From NCBI GenBank assembly GCA_900320865.1, contig ONTT01000014.1, positions 1 through 50,889 on the forward strand: a DNA stretch of 50,889 nt. Reading direction: 5' to 3'. The stretch is from an uncultured Bacteroidales bacterium. Its GTDB lineage: Bacteria > Bacteroidota > Bacteroidia > Bacteroidales > Paludibacteraceae. Below the pieces are notes generated by a model, which was not told the origin of the DNA, made no database searches, and saw only the letters and a list, made by a program, of their open reading frames with translations. Positions 8,964-15,758 of this stretch are shown here, in pieces. A program made the position numbers and the translations under genes. Within the stretch, counting starts at the first letter, position 1; every line of letters starts with the position of its first letter.

Positions 8964-9770
8964 ATGCACAAAAAGGGACTTTTTATATTATTATTAACGG
9001 TATGTGTGCTCACGGGTTGCGGGGAGTACCAGAAATTGCTGAAGTCGCGCAATCCTGAGGAGAAATACCAGGCTGCGTTGCAGTACTTTAATCAGCAGCA
9101 ATACGTCAAGGCCCAGACGCTGTTAGACGATGTATCGGCGTACTACAAGGGCACGGAGCGATCGGAGGATGTCTTGGCCTATCTGGCACGCTGTTACATG
9201 GGTCAGAAGAGTTACGAGTCCGCGACGGACTACTACCAGGCTTACATCCGCAACTACCCAAAGGGCCGATATGCCACGGAGGCGTATTTTCAGATTGGTC
9301 ACTGCCAGTTCCTTGAATCGCCGGATGCCCGCCTCGACCAGGAGGTGACCCGTAATGCGATCGAGGCGTTCCAGCTCTTCGTGGAGCTCTATCCGGAGAG
9401 CCCCTATGCGGCACAGGCGTACGAGGAGATGAGCCAGTTATACGACAAGTTGGCGCTCAAGGAACTCAAGAGTGCGGAGTTGTATTACAACTTAGGTACG
9501 TATCTGGGCAATAACTACCTCAGTTGCGAGATCGTATGCAAGAACGCGCTGAAGAACTATCCGAGTAACAAATACCAGGAGGATTTCAGTTGGCTTATCC
9601 TACAGGCCAAATACCAGCAGACGATCAATTCCATCGACGAGAAGAAGCTGGAGCGGGCGCGTGAGACGCAGGACGAATACTATAACTTCGTCACCGAATT
9701 TCCGGATTCGAAGCATCGCAAAGAAGCCGAGAAGATGATTGTTCAAATTCGCAAAATAACGAGGGAATAG
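8964..9770 (+). CDS. bamD: Outer-membrane assembly lipoprotein BamD (YfiO)
   Basis: ATG 8964 opens a lipoprotein signal MHKKGLFILLLTVCVLTGC (LTGC lipobox). The 268-residue protein has TPR-like repeats throughout (KYQAALQYFNQQQYVKAQTL, LAYLARCYMGQKSYESATDY, AIEAFQLFVELYPES). BamD is the essential lipoprotein partner of BamA in inserting beta-barrel proteins into the outer membrane. The length and the SELYYNLGTYLGNNYLSCEI-like segment fit Bacteroidota BamD. The in-frame TTG at 8943 lies within the promoter and is rejected. Confidence 0.9.
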   Translation: MHKKGLFILLLTVCVLTGCGEYQKLLKSRNPEEKYQAALQYFNQQQYVKAQTLLDDVSAYYKGTERSEDVLAYLARCYMGQKSYESATDYYQAYIRNYPKGRYATEAYFQIGHCQFLESPDARLDQEVTRNAIEAFQLFVELYPESPYAAQAYEEMSQLYDKLALKELKSAELYYNLGTYLGNNYLSCEIVCKNALKNYPSNKYQEDFSWLILQAKYQQTINSIDEKKLERARETQDEYYNFVTEFPDSKHRKEAEKMIVQIRKITRE

Positions 9771-9797
9771 TTGAAAGTTGAAAGTTGAAAGTTTAAA
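9770..9797. repeat. Degenerate heptamer array, left of structured element B
   Basis: Three GTTGAAA and one GTTTAAA (9770-9797), starting on the last base of the bamD stop codon and running into GATATATGG. The array at 10033-10067 repeats the same pattern and runs into GATATGG, so element B is bracketed by near-direct repeats. Confidence 0.9.
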
Positions 9798-9801
9798 GAT
9801 A

Positions 9802-9891
9802 TATGGCGATGCTGCTTGGACGGCCAAAAGCCTGCGGATAGCGGGAGCGTATGGCGATGCTGCTTGGACGGCCAAAAGCCTGCGGATAGCG
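9802..9891. repeat. 48-bp period tandem duplication in element B
   Basis: A 42-bp sequence starting TATGGCGATGCTGCTTGGAC occurs at 9802-9843 and, without mismatch, at 9850-9891. It contains the GGACGGCC end motif of the structured element, so the left end of copy B is duplicated. Confidence 0.9.
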
Positions 9892-10004
9892 CATGCAACC
9901 CTTCGGAGTAACTCGCCCCCTGCTCGACGGATTTTGCCGTACCCCTTCGGCAAAATACGCCTCCGAGAGGGTTCATGCTAATCGTCCCTAAAGGGAGGCC
10001 GTCC
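9818..10004. repeat. Structured repeat element, copy B (187 bp)
   Basis: Bounded by GGACGGCC (9818-9825, again at 9866-9873) and GGCCGTCC (9997-10004). The last 40 bp match copy A exactly. The internal stem ATTTTGCCG (9931-9939) / CGGCAAAAT (9948-9956) corresponds to the 9-bp stem of copy A but differs in sequence at both arms with pairing kept; both loops contain ACCCC. It lies between bamD and the omega-subunit gene and encodes no recognisable protein. Confidence 0.75.
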
Positions 10005-10032
10005 AACAGATACGCCAAGGCGGGCGTGGGAA

Positions 10033-10067
10033 AATGAAAGTTGAAAGTTGAAAGTTTAAAGTTTAAA
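10033..10067. repeat. Degenerate heptamer array upstream of the omega gene
   Basis: AATGAAA, two GTTGAAA and two GTTTAAA, ending three bases before the omega start codon at 10071. Its position directly before an ATG is typical of the arrays in this window. Confidence 0.9.
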
Positions 10068-10070
10068 GAT

Positions 10071-10403
10071 ATGGATTACAAAAATTCGAAAGCACCGCGT
10101 AATACGGTGACACGTGACATCAATCAGTTAACAGAACCGGTAGGCAACGTATATGAGACGGTAGCCATTATCGCGAAGCGCGCTAATCAGATTAGCGTTG
10201 GTATCAAGCGTGAGTTGGATGCCAAACTGCAGGATTTCTCTGTTCCGCAGGACAACCTTGAAGAGACCTTCGAGAACCGTGAGCAGATAGAGATCAGCCG
10301 TCAATACGAGCGTCTGCCGAAGCCGACGCTGATGGCGACCCAGGAGTTCATCGACGGTGACCTCGTGTATCGCACCGGCAACCGCGATGAAGCGCTGAAA
10401 TAG
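10071..10403 (+). CDS. rpoZ: RNA polymerase omega subunit (Rpb6-type)
   Basis: ATG 10071 gives MDYKNSKAPRNTVTRDINQL, the normal Bacteroidota start; the in-frame TTG at 10041 is inside a heptamer array. The 110-residue protein matches the Bacteroidota Rpb6/omega family (GNVYETVAIIAKRANQIS, EETFENREQIEISRQYERLP, PKPTLMATQEFIDGDLVYR). Omega helps assemble and stabilise the beta' subunit of RNA polymerase. The bamD - omega - coaBC order is common in this group, which supports the call. Confidence 0.88.
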   Translation: MDYKNSKAPRNTVTRDINQLTEPVGNVYETVAIIAKRANQISVGIKRELDAKLQDFSVPQDNLEETFENREQIEISRQYERLPKPTLMATQEFIDGDLVYRTGNRDEALK

Positions 10404-10459
10404 GCGAAAGGTGAAAGGTGAAAGGTGAAAGGTGAAAGTCGAAAGTCAAAAGTCGAAAG
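10404..10459. repeat. Eight-unit heptamer array upstream of coaBC
   Basis: GCGAAAG, four GTGAAAG, TCGAAAG, TCAAAAG, TCGAAAG, in exact 7-bp register from one base after the omega stop codon to three bases before the coaBC ATG. It fills the whole intergenic space. Confidence 0.95.
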
Positions 10460-10462
10460 ACA

Positions 10463-11698
10463 ATGGCTTTAGAAGGCAAACACATCTTAGTAGGAATCAG
10501 TGGCGGCATAGCGGCCTATAAGATTCCGGAACTGATTCGCGGCTTGGTAAAAGCCGGAGCAGAAGTACGCGTGGCGACCACTCGCCACGCGTTGGAATTT
10601 GTTACGGAACTGACGCTTCAAACCGTTTCGGGACATCCGGTCTATTCCGATGTGTTCGCCGCCATCAATGCCCATGCTACGGAGCATATCTCGTTACCCG
10701 AATGGTGCGACGCGATGATCGTAGCTCCGGCTACAGCGAACGTCGTAGCCAAGATGGCAGCCGGCATCGCCGACGATGCGTTGACGACCACTATCTGCAG
10801 TTGCGTCGCCCGCAAACCGATCCTCATCGCCCCGGCGATGAATGATAAGATGTGGGAGAACCCTGCTACGCAGCATGCCGTCGAGACCATCCGCAATTGG
10901 CAAAACGTACGCGTGATCGAACCCGCCGAAGGCCCCTTAGCCTGCGGCACAAACGGTAAAGGTCGTATGCCCGAAGTGGAGGAACTGCAGGAAGCGCTCG
11001 CATATGCGTTGACGCCCCAGACCCTCGCCGGTCAACGGATCCTCATCACCGCCGGCGGTACCCAAGAACCCATCGACCCCGTGCGCTTCATCAGTAACTA
11101 CTCTACCGGTAAGATGGGTGTAGCTTTGGCGCAAGCCTGTGCCCGTCGCGGCGCAGACGTGACGATGGTATGCGGCGCGATGTCTGCTACCCTGCGCAAC
11201 CCCTTCGGTGCTATCCATCGGATAGACGCCCTCTCGGCGCAAGATATGTACGAGGCCTGTATCGCACAATGGCCGCGGATGAACAGCGCCATCCTCTGCG
11301 CTGCTGTAGCGGATTTCACGCCCTGCGAGAAGGCGGAGAATAAGATTAAGAAGGGTGATTGGTCATTGGTGAATGGTGAATGGTCACTGTCTCTTAAAGA
11401 GACAGCGGATATCGCCAAAGCTTTGGGACAAAGCAAGCGACCGGACCAGAAACTGATCGGTTTTGCGCTCGAGACGCAGCATGAAAAAGAAAATGCGCTC
11501 CATAAGATGGAACGCAAGAACTTAGATGCGATTGTATTGAATTCGCTGCGTGACAAGGGCGCAGGATTCGGCGTAGATACGAATCGCGTAACGGTACTGC
11601 GCGCTGACGGTAACTCCTTGGAATTACCGCTGCTGAGCAAAGAAGAAGTAGCGAATCAGATAATCCGCTATTCCATTTTACTTGAAGAGGCCGAATAG
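10463..11698 (+). CDS. coaBC: Bifunctional phosphopantothenoylcysteine decarboxylase/synthetase
   Basis: A 411-residue Dfp protein of coenzyme A synthesis. The N-terminal flavoprotein decarboxylase (CoaC) has GISGGIAAYKIPELIRGL, the active-site His in HISLPEWCDAMIVAPAT, and APAMNDKMWENPA. The C-terminal synthetase (CoaB) begins near residue 185 with ILITAGGTQEPIDPVRFISN and STGKMG. Residues 298-309 (DNA 11354-11388) are an in-frame run of five heptamers (GGTSAWT type) inserted after AENKIKK, where orthologues have a short turn. The ATG at 10463 directly follows a heptamer array. The 3' end overlaps the convergent DUF3276 gene by 21 bp. Confidence 0.93.
   Translation: MALEGKHILVGISGGIAAYKIPELIRGLVKAGAEVRVATTRHALEFVTELTLQTVSGHPVYSDVFAAINAHATEHISLPEWCDAMIVAPATANVVAKMAAGIADDALTTTICSCVARKPILIAPAMNDKMWENPATQHAVETIRNWQNVRVIEPAEGPLACGTNGKGRMPEVEELQEALAYALTPQTLAGQRILITAGGTQEPIDPVRFISNYSTGKMGVALAQACARRGADVTMVCGAMSATLRNPFGAIHRIDALSAQDMYEACIAQWPRMNSAILCAAVADFTPCEKAENKIKKGDWSLVNGEWSLSLKETADIAKALGQSKRPDQKLIGFALETQHEKENALHKMERKNLDAIVLNSLRDKGAGFGVDTNRVTVLRADGNSLELPLLSKEEVANQIIRYSILLEEAE
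11354..11388. repeat. In-frame heptamer array inside coaBC
   Basis: Five heptamers (GGTGATT, GGTCATT, GGTGAAT twice, GGTCACT). Read as DWSLVNGEWSL, they add about 11 residues to a loop of the CoaB domain. Seven base units read across codons give a 21-bp peptide period, seen as WSL...WSL. Confidence 0.85.
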
Positions 11699-12052
11699 GC
11701 CTTTTTTCTTTTCTCCCTCTTCCGGAGCCGCTTCCTCTTTTGCCTCCGGCGTCCACTCCGGACGTTGCTCAAAGTCGCCTAACTGGCTCTTCACATAAGC
11801 AATTACATCCTCGAGGCCCTCGGTAAAGTGCGCAAAATCCTCCTTGTACAAGAACACTTTGTGCTTCTCAAACGACGGCATTTCTTCGCCCTCGTTCTGA
11901 CGACGCTTACTCTCCGTAATACAGAGGTACAGATCATTGTTTCGAGCCTTACGAACGTCTAAATAATAGATACGTTTTCCTGCCTTAACGGAACGACTGT
12001 AAACGATCTCCTGGTCCCGTTTTTCTTCAAAATTCTTCTCCATAAAATCCAC
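11678..12052 (-). CDS. DUF3276 / PUR-family nucleic-acid-binding protein
   Basis: A 124-residue protein. Residues 10-95 match DUF3276, a small PUR-alpha-like fold (EIVYSRSVKAGKRIYYLDVR, NDLYLCITESKR, HKVFLYKEDFAHFTEGL). PUR proteins bind single-stranded DNA or RNA. The C-terminal tail (EAKEEAAPEEGEKKKGLFG) is charged and probably disordered. Start at 12052; the second ATG (12043) is an alternative. It is transcribed alone from the promoter at 12084-12114, convergent with coaBC and divergent from nusB. Confidence 0.82.
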   Translation of the reverse strand: MDFMEKNFEEKRDQEIVYSRSVKAGKRIYYLDVRKARNNDLYLCITESKRRQNEGEEMPSFEKHKVFLYKEDFAHFTEGLEDVIAYVKSQLGDFEQRPEWTPEAKEEAAPEEGEKKKGLFGLFK

Positions 12053-12083
12053 CTAATTAATAGTAAATAGTAAAAATTCGGTG

Positions 12084-12114
12084 CAAAATTAGTAATTTTT
12101 TTCGAATTATGCAA
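12084..12114 (-). promoter_or_regulatory. Promoter of the DUF3276 gene
   Basis: Minus strand TTG (12114-12112), 20 nt, TAATTTTG (12091-12084). It is back to back with the nusB promoter. Confidence 0.72.
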
Positions 12115-12142
12115 ATAAATGCGATTTATTTTTACAAATTTC

Positions 12143-12173
12143 TTGCGTATATGCAAAAAAAATCGTAAATTTG
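12143..12173 (+). promoter_or_regulatory. Promoter of the nusB operon
   Basis: TTG (12143-12145), 20 nt, TAAATTTG (12166-12173). No other match of this quality was noticed before the end of the 13-gene + strand run at 25067, so this may be its main promoter. Confidence 0.72.
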
Positions 12174-12232
12174 CGCGATTTTTTGATGTGCGCGTCATAC
12201 GCACACATGCATGAACATAATTAAATATCGCT

Positions 12233-13186
12233 ATGATTAACAGGACGATGGTGCGAACGCGAGTTATTCAAACCCTGTTCGCGTACTACAATGATGAGGA
12301 TCGCACGCCGAGTAAAGCCCGCGCGGCGCTGCGCAAGAGTTTTGCTGACACGTATGATTTGTATTTCATGCTGTTGGCTTTCGCCAATGAGTTAACCGCA
12401 TATGCCCAGCAGCAGTTGGAGGACCAACAGGCGCGCGCGAAAGCGACCCACTCGGATTGGAAGCCCAACAAACGGTTTGTCAACAACCGCCTGGCGCAGC
12501 AGCTCTTCGACAACTACGCGCTGCGCGCTCGCATGGAGGAGCAGAAGTTGCTATGGGATAGCGGCATGCCGGCCGTGAGCGAGATATACCGTCAGTTGAC
12601 GGAGAGCGATTTCTATCGCCAGTACATGGAGGCGACGGAGTGCACCTACGAGGATGATAAACGCATATGGCGCCTGATCTACCAGCGTCTGCTGACCGAG
12701 AGTCCCATTCTAAACGACGCCCTGGAGGAAATGGAGGTAGTATTGGATAAATCGAACTGGACCATCGATGCCGATATCGTATTGAGTTTTGTGATCAAGA
12801 CCATCAAGCGCTTTACCGAAGAGAGTACGCCCAAGGAACCGCTGCTCGAGATGTTCGACAGCGAGGAGGAACTGACTTTCGCGTTCGACCTGCTGAACTT
12901 CGCCATTGAGGACCATGAGCAGTACGAGCAGTTGATCAACACCCACCTCAAGAACTGGGAGGCCGACCGTATCGCGTTTATGGATCGCATCATCACGCAA
13001 ACAGCGCTCGCAGAGATACTCCATTTCGAAGCCATCCCCCTGACGATATCGTTTAACGAATATATCGAATTAGCCAAGGAGTATTCGGGCGAGAAGAGTT
13101 ATATGTTCCTCAACGGTATCCTGACCGAGATCCTGCGCGACATGAAAGCCGAAGGATCCTTCTTCAAAGCAACCACTTTGAAGTAA
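12233..13186 (+). CDS. nusB: Transcription antitermination protein NusB (long Bacteroidota form)
   Basis: 317 residues, about twice the length of E. coli NusB. The N-terminus MINRTMVRTRVIQTLFAYY is the family signature of the Bacteroidota form. The classical NusB fold lies in the C-terminal half (AFDLLNFAIEDHEQYEQLIN, ADRIAFMDRIITQTALAEIL, TISFNEYIELAKEYSGEKSY). NusB with NusE binds boxA RNA to prevent early termination in rRNA operons. It is the first gene of the long + strand run and is followed by yajC, a usual neighbour in this phylum. Confidence 0.9.
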   Translation: MINRTMVRTRVIQTLFAYYNDEDRTPSKARAALRKSFADTYDLYFMLLAFANELTAYAQQQLEDQQARAKATHSDWKPNKRFVNNRLAQQLFDNYALRARMEEQKLLWDSGMPAVSEIYRQLTESDFYRQYMEATECTYEDDKRIWRLIYQRLLTESPILNDALEEMEVVLDKSNWTIDADIVLSFVIKTIKRFTEESTPKEPLLEMFDSEEELTFAFDLLNFAIEDHEQYEQLINTHLKNWEADRIAFMDRIITQTALAEILHFEAIPLTISFNEYIELAKEYSGEKSYMFLNGILTEILRDMKAEGSFFKATTLK

Positions 13187-13188
13187 AC

Positions 13189-13216
13189 GGTTAGAGGTTA
13201 GAGGTTAGAGGTTAGA
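13189..13216. repeat. Heptamer array (GGTTAGA)4 between nusB and yajC
   Basis: Four perfect GGTTAGA units starting just after the nusB stop codon. The sequence differs from the other arrays but the 7-bp period is the same. Confidence 0.95.
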
Positions 13217-13239
13217 GAATAATTAAAAAATTTATAATT

Positions 13240-13602
13240 ATGTTAGATTTCATTTTATTACAAGACGCAGCAGTAGCGCTTGAGGCAGCCGATCAGGCAA
13301 CAGAACCCGCAAAAGGCGGTAACTGGTCATTCATCATCATGATGGTGTTGATCTTCGTAGTATTCTATTTCTTTATGATCCGTCCTCAGACGAAGAAGCA
13401 GAAAGAGCTGCAGAAACAACGTGAGGCGATGAAGAAAGGCGACCGCGTAGTAACAGCCGGTGGTATCTTCGGCGAGATCAAGGAAGTACAAGACAACGCC
13501 TTTATCATCACCGTATCGAAAGACGTAACGATCAAAGTAGCGAAAGAGAGCGTTTACGCAGACGTAACCGACGCTACCATCGCTGCGCAAGAAACGAAAT
13601 AA
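13240..13602 (+). CDS. yajC: Preprotein translocase accessory subunit YajC
   Basis: 120 residues with one transmembrane segment (FIIMMVLIFVVFYFFMI, about residues 30-46) followed by RPQTKKQKELQKQREAMKKG and DRVVTAGGIFGEI, the defining YajC region. YajC binds SecDF and the SecYEG channel in the inner membrane. The Ala/Glu-rich N-terminal extension before the membrane segment is common in this phylum. Confidence 0.93.
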   Translation: MLDFILLQDAAVALEAADQATEPAKGGNWSFIIMMVLIFVVFYFFMIRPQTKKQKELQKQREAMKKGDRVVTAGGIFGEIKEVQDNAFIITVSKDVTIKVAKESVYADVTDATIAAQETK

Positions 13603-13646
13603 GCGTTTAGTGTTAAGCGTTTAAGATTTAAGATTTAGGATTTAGG
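13602..13646. repeat. Degenerate heptamer array upstream of ybbR
   Basis: Six heptamers (AGCGTTT, AGTGTTA, AGCGTTT, AAGATTT twice, AGGATTT; 13602-13643) ending three bases before the ybbR GTG start. The AAGATTT type also occurs, reversed, inside alaS at 31361-31388. Confidence 0.88.
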
Positions 13647-14585
13647 GTGAAAGAGTTATTCCATCGCATCAGCTGGCGGAGCGTTATCACGTTTACGCTC
13701 TTTATCATCCTAGCCACCGCCATGTGGTATGGACATGCCATGCAATCCGTGCGCAACACGCATGTGCCCGTACATATCGTATATACGGGTAAACCGAGTG
13801 CGATCGGTTTGGGTGAAGAAGGTCTGCCGGATAAGGTGATGATCGAGGTGCGCGATATCGGTGCTCGCCTCAACTCCTACCATCGCGACCCGCTGCAACT
13901 GACCATCGACCTGCGCTCCTATATCCACGGTGAGAAAGGTACGATACATGTGCCCTCGGATGCGTTACGACGTGGTATCAGCGATATCCTGCAAGGAACC
14001 AGTCGACTTATCGAGACCCACCCCGAAGAGATCCGCTGCACCTATTTCACGGAGCAGGAGAAGAGTGTAACCCTGGCTTTTGCCGGTTCAATCACCCCTG
14101 CTATGGGCTATCAGATCTCCGTGCCGATGCAGTTAAGTAAAAAGCGGGTGAAGATATACGGTCAGGATAAGAAACTGGCTGAGATCGATACGATCTATAC
14201 CGAAGCACTGGCGATCACCGACCTCTCCGACACGCTGCAGAGTGATATCGCTTTGGTCGCACCGGCGGGTATTCGAACAGAGTTCGACAGCGTCGGATTT
14301 AAAGTAGCAGCCGAGCAGTTCACGGAGAAGAAGTTCACCCTTCCTATTCGCGTGACCGGTGTTCCCGAAGGCTGTCATATTCGCCTCTTCCCCGCCGTGG
14401 TGGAAGTGAGTGTCCGCATGGGCATGAGTCATTTCCTCAAAGTGCAACAGAACGATATCCGCGTCGAGTGCCACTACAGCGCGGAGCAGCAGGATAAGAT
14501 GGATGTAGAAATTCGTTATACCAACCCCTATATCACCTCCGCATGGGTGTACCCGGGTGCAGTAGAATTTATTTTAGAGCAATGA
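13647..14585 (+). CDS. YbbR-domain membrane-anchored protein
   Basis: 312 residues from a GTG start that directly follows the heptamer array. There is one N-terminal membrane anchor (SVITFTLFIILATAMWYG, about residues 11-28), then extracytoplasmic beta-rich repeats with the YbbR pattern (LPDKVMIEVRDIGARL, LTIDLRSYIHGEKG, KVAAEQFTEKKFTLPIRVTG). YbbR-domain proteins in Firmicutes act on the cyclic-di-AMP cyclase; in Bacteroidota the role is not known, and the yajC-ybbR order is conserved. The stop overlaps the next start (ATGA), so translation is probably coupled. Confidence 0.8.
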   Translation: MKELFHRISWRSVITFTLFIILATAMWYGHAMQSVRNTHVPVHIVYTGKPSAIGLGEEGLPDKVMIEVRDIGARLNSYHRDPLQLTIDLRSYIHGEKGTIHVPSDALRRGISDILQGTSRLIETHPEEIRCTYFTEQEKSVTLAFAGSITPAMGYQISVPMQLSKKRVKIYGQDKKLAEIDTIYTEALAITDLSDTLQSDIALVAPAGIRTEFDSVGFKVAAEQFTEKKFTLPIRVTGVPEGCHIRLFPAVVEVSVRMGMSHFLKVQQNDIRVECHYSAEQQDKMDVEIRYTNPYITSAWVYPGAVEFILEQ

Positions 14586-15712
14586 GAAAAATTGAAATGG
14601 TGGACTTGCGGTCCCAGTACGCGCATATCAAGGCTGAGATCGACGCCGGTATTCAGGAAGTGATTGATTCCGCCGCGTTCATCAAGGGTCCGAAAGTGAA
14701 ATCCTTCCAGGAGCACCTGGAGGCTTACACGGGTGCGAAACATGTGATTCCCGTAGGGAATGGCACGGATGCGCTCCAGATAGCGCTGATGGGATTAGGT
14801 CTGAAACCGGGCGATGAAGTGATCACCCCTACTTTCACCTTTATTGCCACGGCCGAAGTGGTAGCCTTATTGGGTCTCACGCCGGTGGTAGTGGATGTGA
14901 ATTGGGAGACGATGAACATGGATGTGGAAGCGGTTCGTCGGGCTATCACGCCGCGCACGAAAGCGATCGTTCCCGTGCACCTGTTCGGTCAATGCGCCGA
15001 CATGGAAGCCCTCATGGCGCTGGCAGAGGAGCATCATCTCTACGTAGTAGAGGATGCCTGTCAAGCCATCGGGGCACGCTATACCTTCTCCAACGGAGAA
15101 ACGAAACAGGCGGGTACTATCGGGCATATCGGGTGCACCAGTTTCTTCCCCTCGAAGAACCTTGGCTGCTACGGCGACGGAGGAGCGATCTTCACGAACG
15201 ATGATACCTTAGCCGACCGGATGCAGGCCATTGCCAACCATGGTTGCCACGTACGTTATCATCATGACGAGGTGGGCGTTAACAGTCGTTTGGACAGTAT
15301 CCAGGCAGCGATCTTAGATGCCAAACTGCCGCACTTGGATGCCTATACGGCAGCACGCCAACGCGCCGCGGCGTATTACGACAAGGCTTTCGCCAACAAT
15401 GAGAAACTGCTCATTCCCGGCCGAGCCCCCCACTCTACGCACGTGTTCCATCAATATACGCTGCGCGTAGTAGGAGCAGACCGGGACCAACTGCGGGAAG
15501 GCTTGGCAGAACGCGGCATACCCGCTATGATCTACTATCCTGTTCCCCTTCATCAGCAGAAAGCATACCTCGACCCGCGCTATAAAGACGGCGACTTCCC
15601 CGTAGCAGAACGCCTGGCAGCTTGCGTCCTCTCGCTGCCTATGCATACGGAGTTGGATGAGGAGCAGTTAGCATTTATCACTTCCAGTGTTCTGGAACTG
15701 ATAAATATTTGA
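14582..15712 (+). CDS. DegT/DnrJ/EryC1/StrS-family PLP aminotransferase
   Basis: ATG 14582 (ATGA overlap with ybbR) gives 376 residues starting MRKIEMVDLRSQYAHIKAEI. Family features: GNGTDALQIALMGLGLKPGDEV, TPTFTFIATAEV, HLFGQCADM, VVEDACQAIGA, and the PLP lysine Lys192 in SFFPSKNLGCYGDGG. These enzymes transaminate nucleotide-linked keto-sugars for surface glycans. The closest type by motif is the WbpE/VioA-like group, but the sugar cannot be named. There are no other sugar-nucleotide genes nearby, which makes its place between ybbR and rpoN unusual. Confidence 0.85.
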   Translation: MRKIEMVDLRSQYAHIKAEIDAGIQEVIDSAAFIKGPKVKSFQEHLEAYTGAKHVIPVGNGTDALQIALMGLGLKPGDEVITPTFTFIATAEVVALLGLTPVVVDVNWETMNMDVEAVRRAITPRTKAIVPVHLFGQCADMEALMALAEEHHLYVVEDACQAIGARYTFSNGETKQAGTIGHIGCTSFFPSKNLGCYGDGGAIFTNDDTLADRMQAIANHGCHVRYHHDEVGVNSRLDSIQAAILDAKLPHLDAYTAARQRAAAYYDKAFANNEKLLIPGRAPHSTHVFHQYTLRVVGADRDQLREGLAERGIPAMIYYPVPLHQQKAYLDPRYKDGDFPVAERLAACVLSLPMHTELDEEQLAFITSSVLELINI

Positions 15713-15720
15713 GATTTCTT

Positions 15721-15746
15721 TACTCTTAAAGAGTACGATTTTTTCA
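15721..15746 (+). terminator. Weak hairpin before rpoN
   Basis: TACTC-TTAAA-GAGTA (15721-15735) followed by CGATTTTTTC. The stem is only 5 bp, so it may attenuate rather than terminate transcription into rpoN. Confidence 0.3.
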
Positions 15747-15758
15747 AATTTTTGATTT

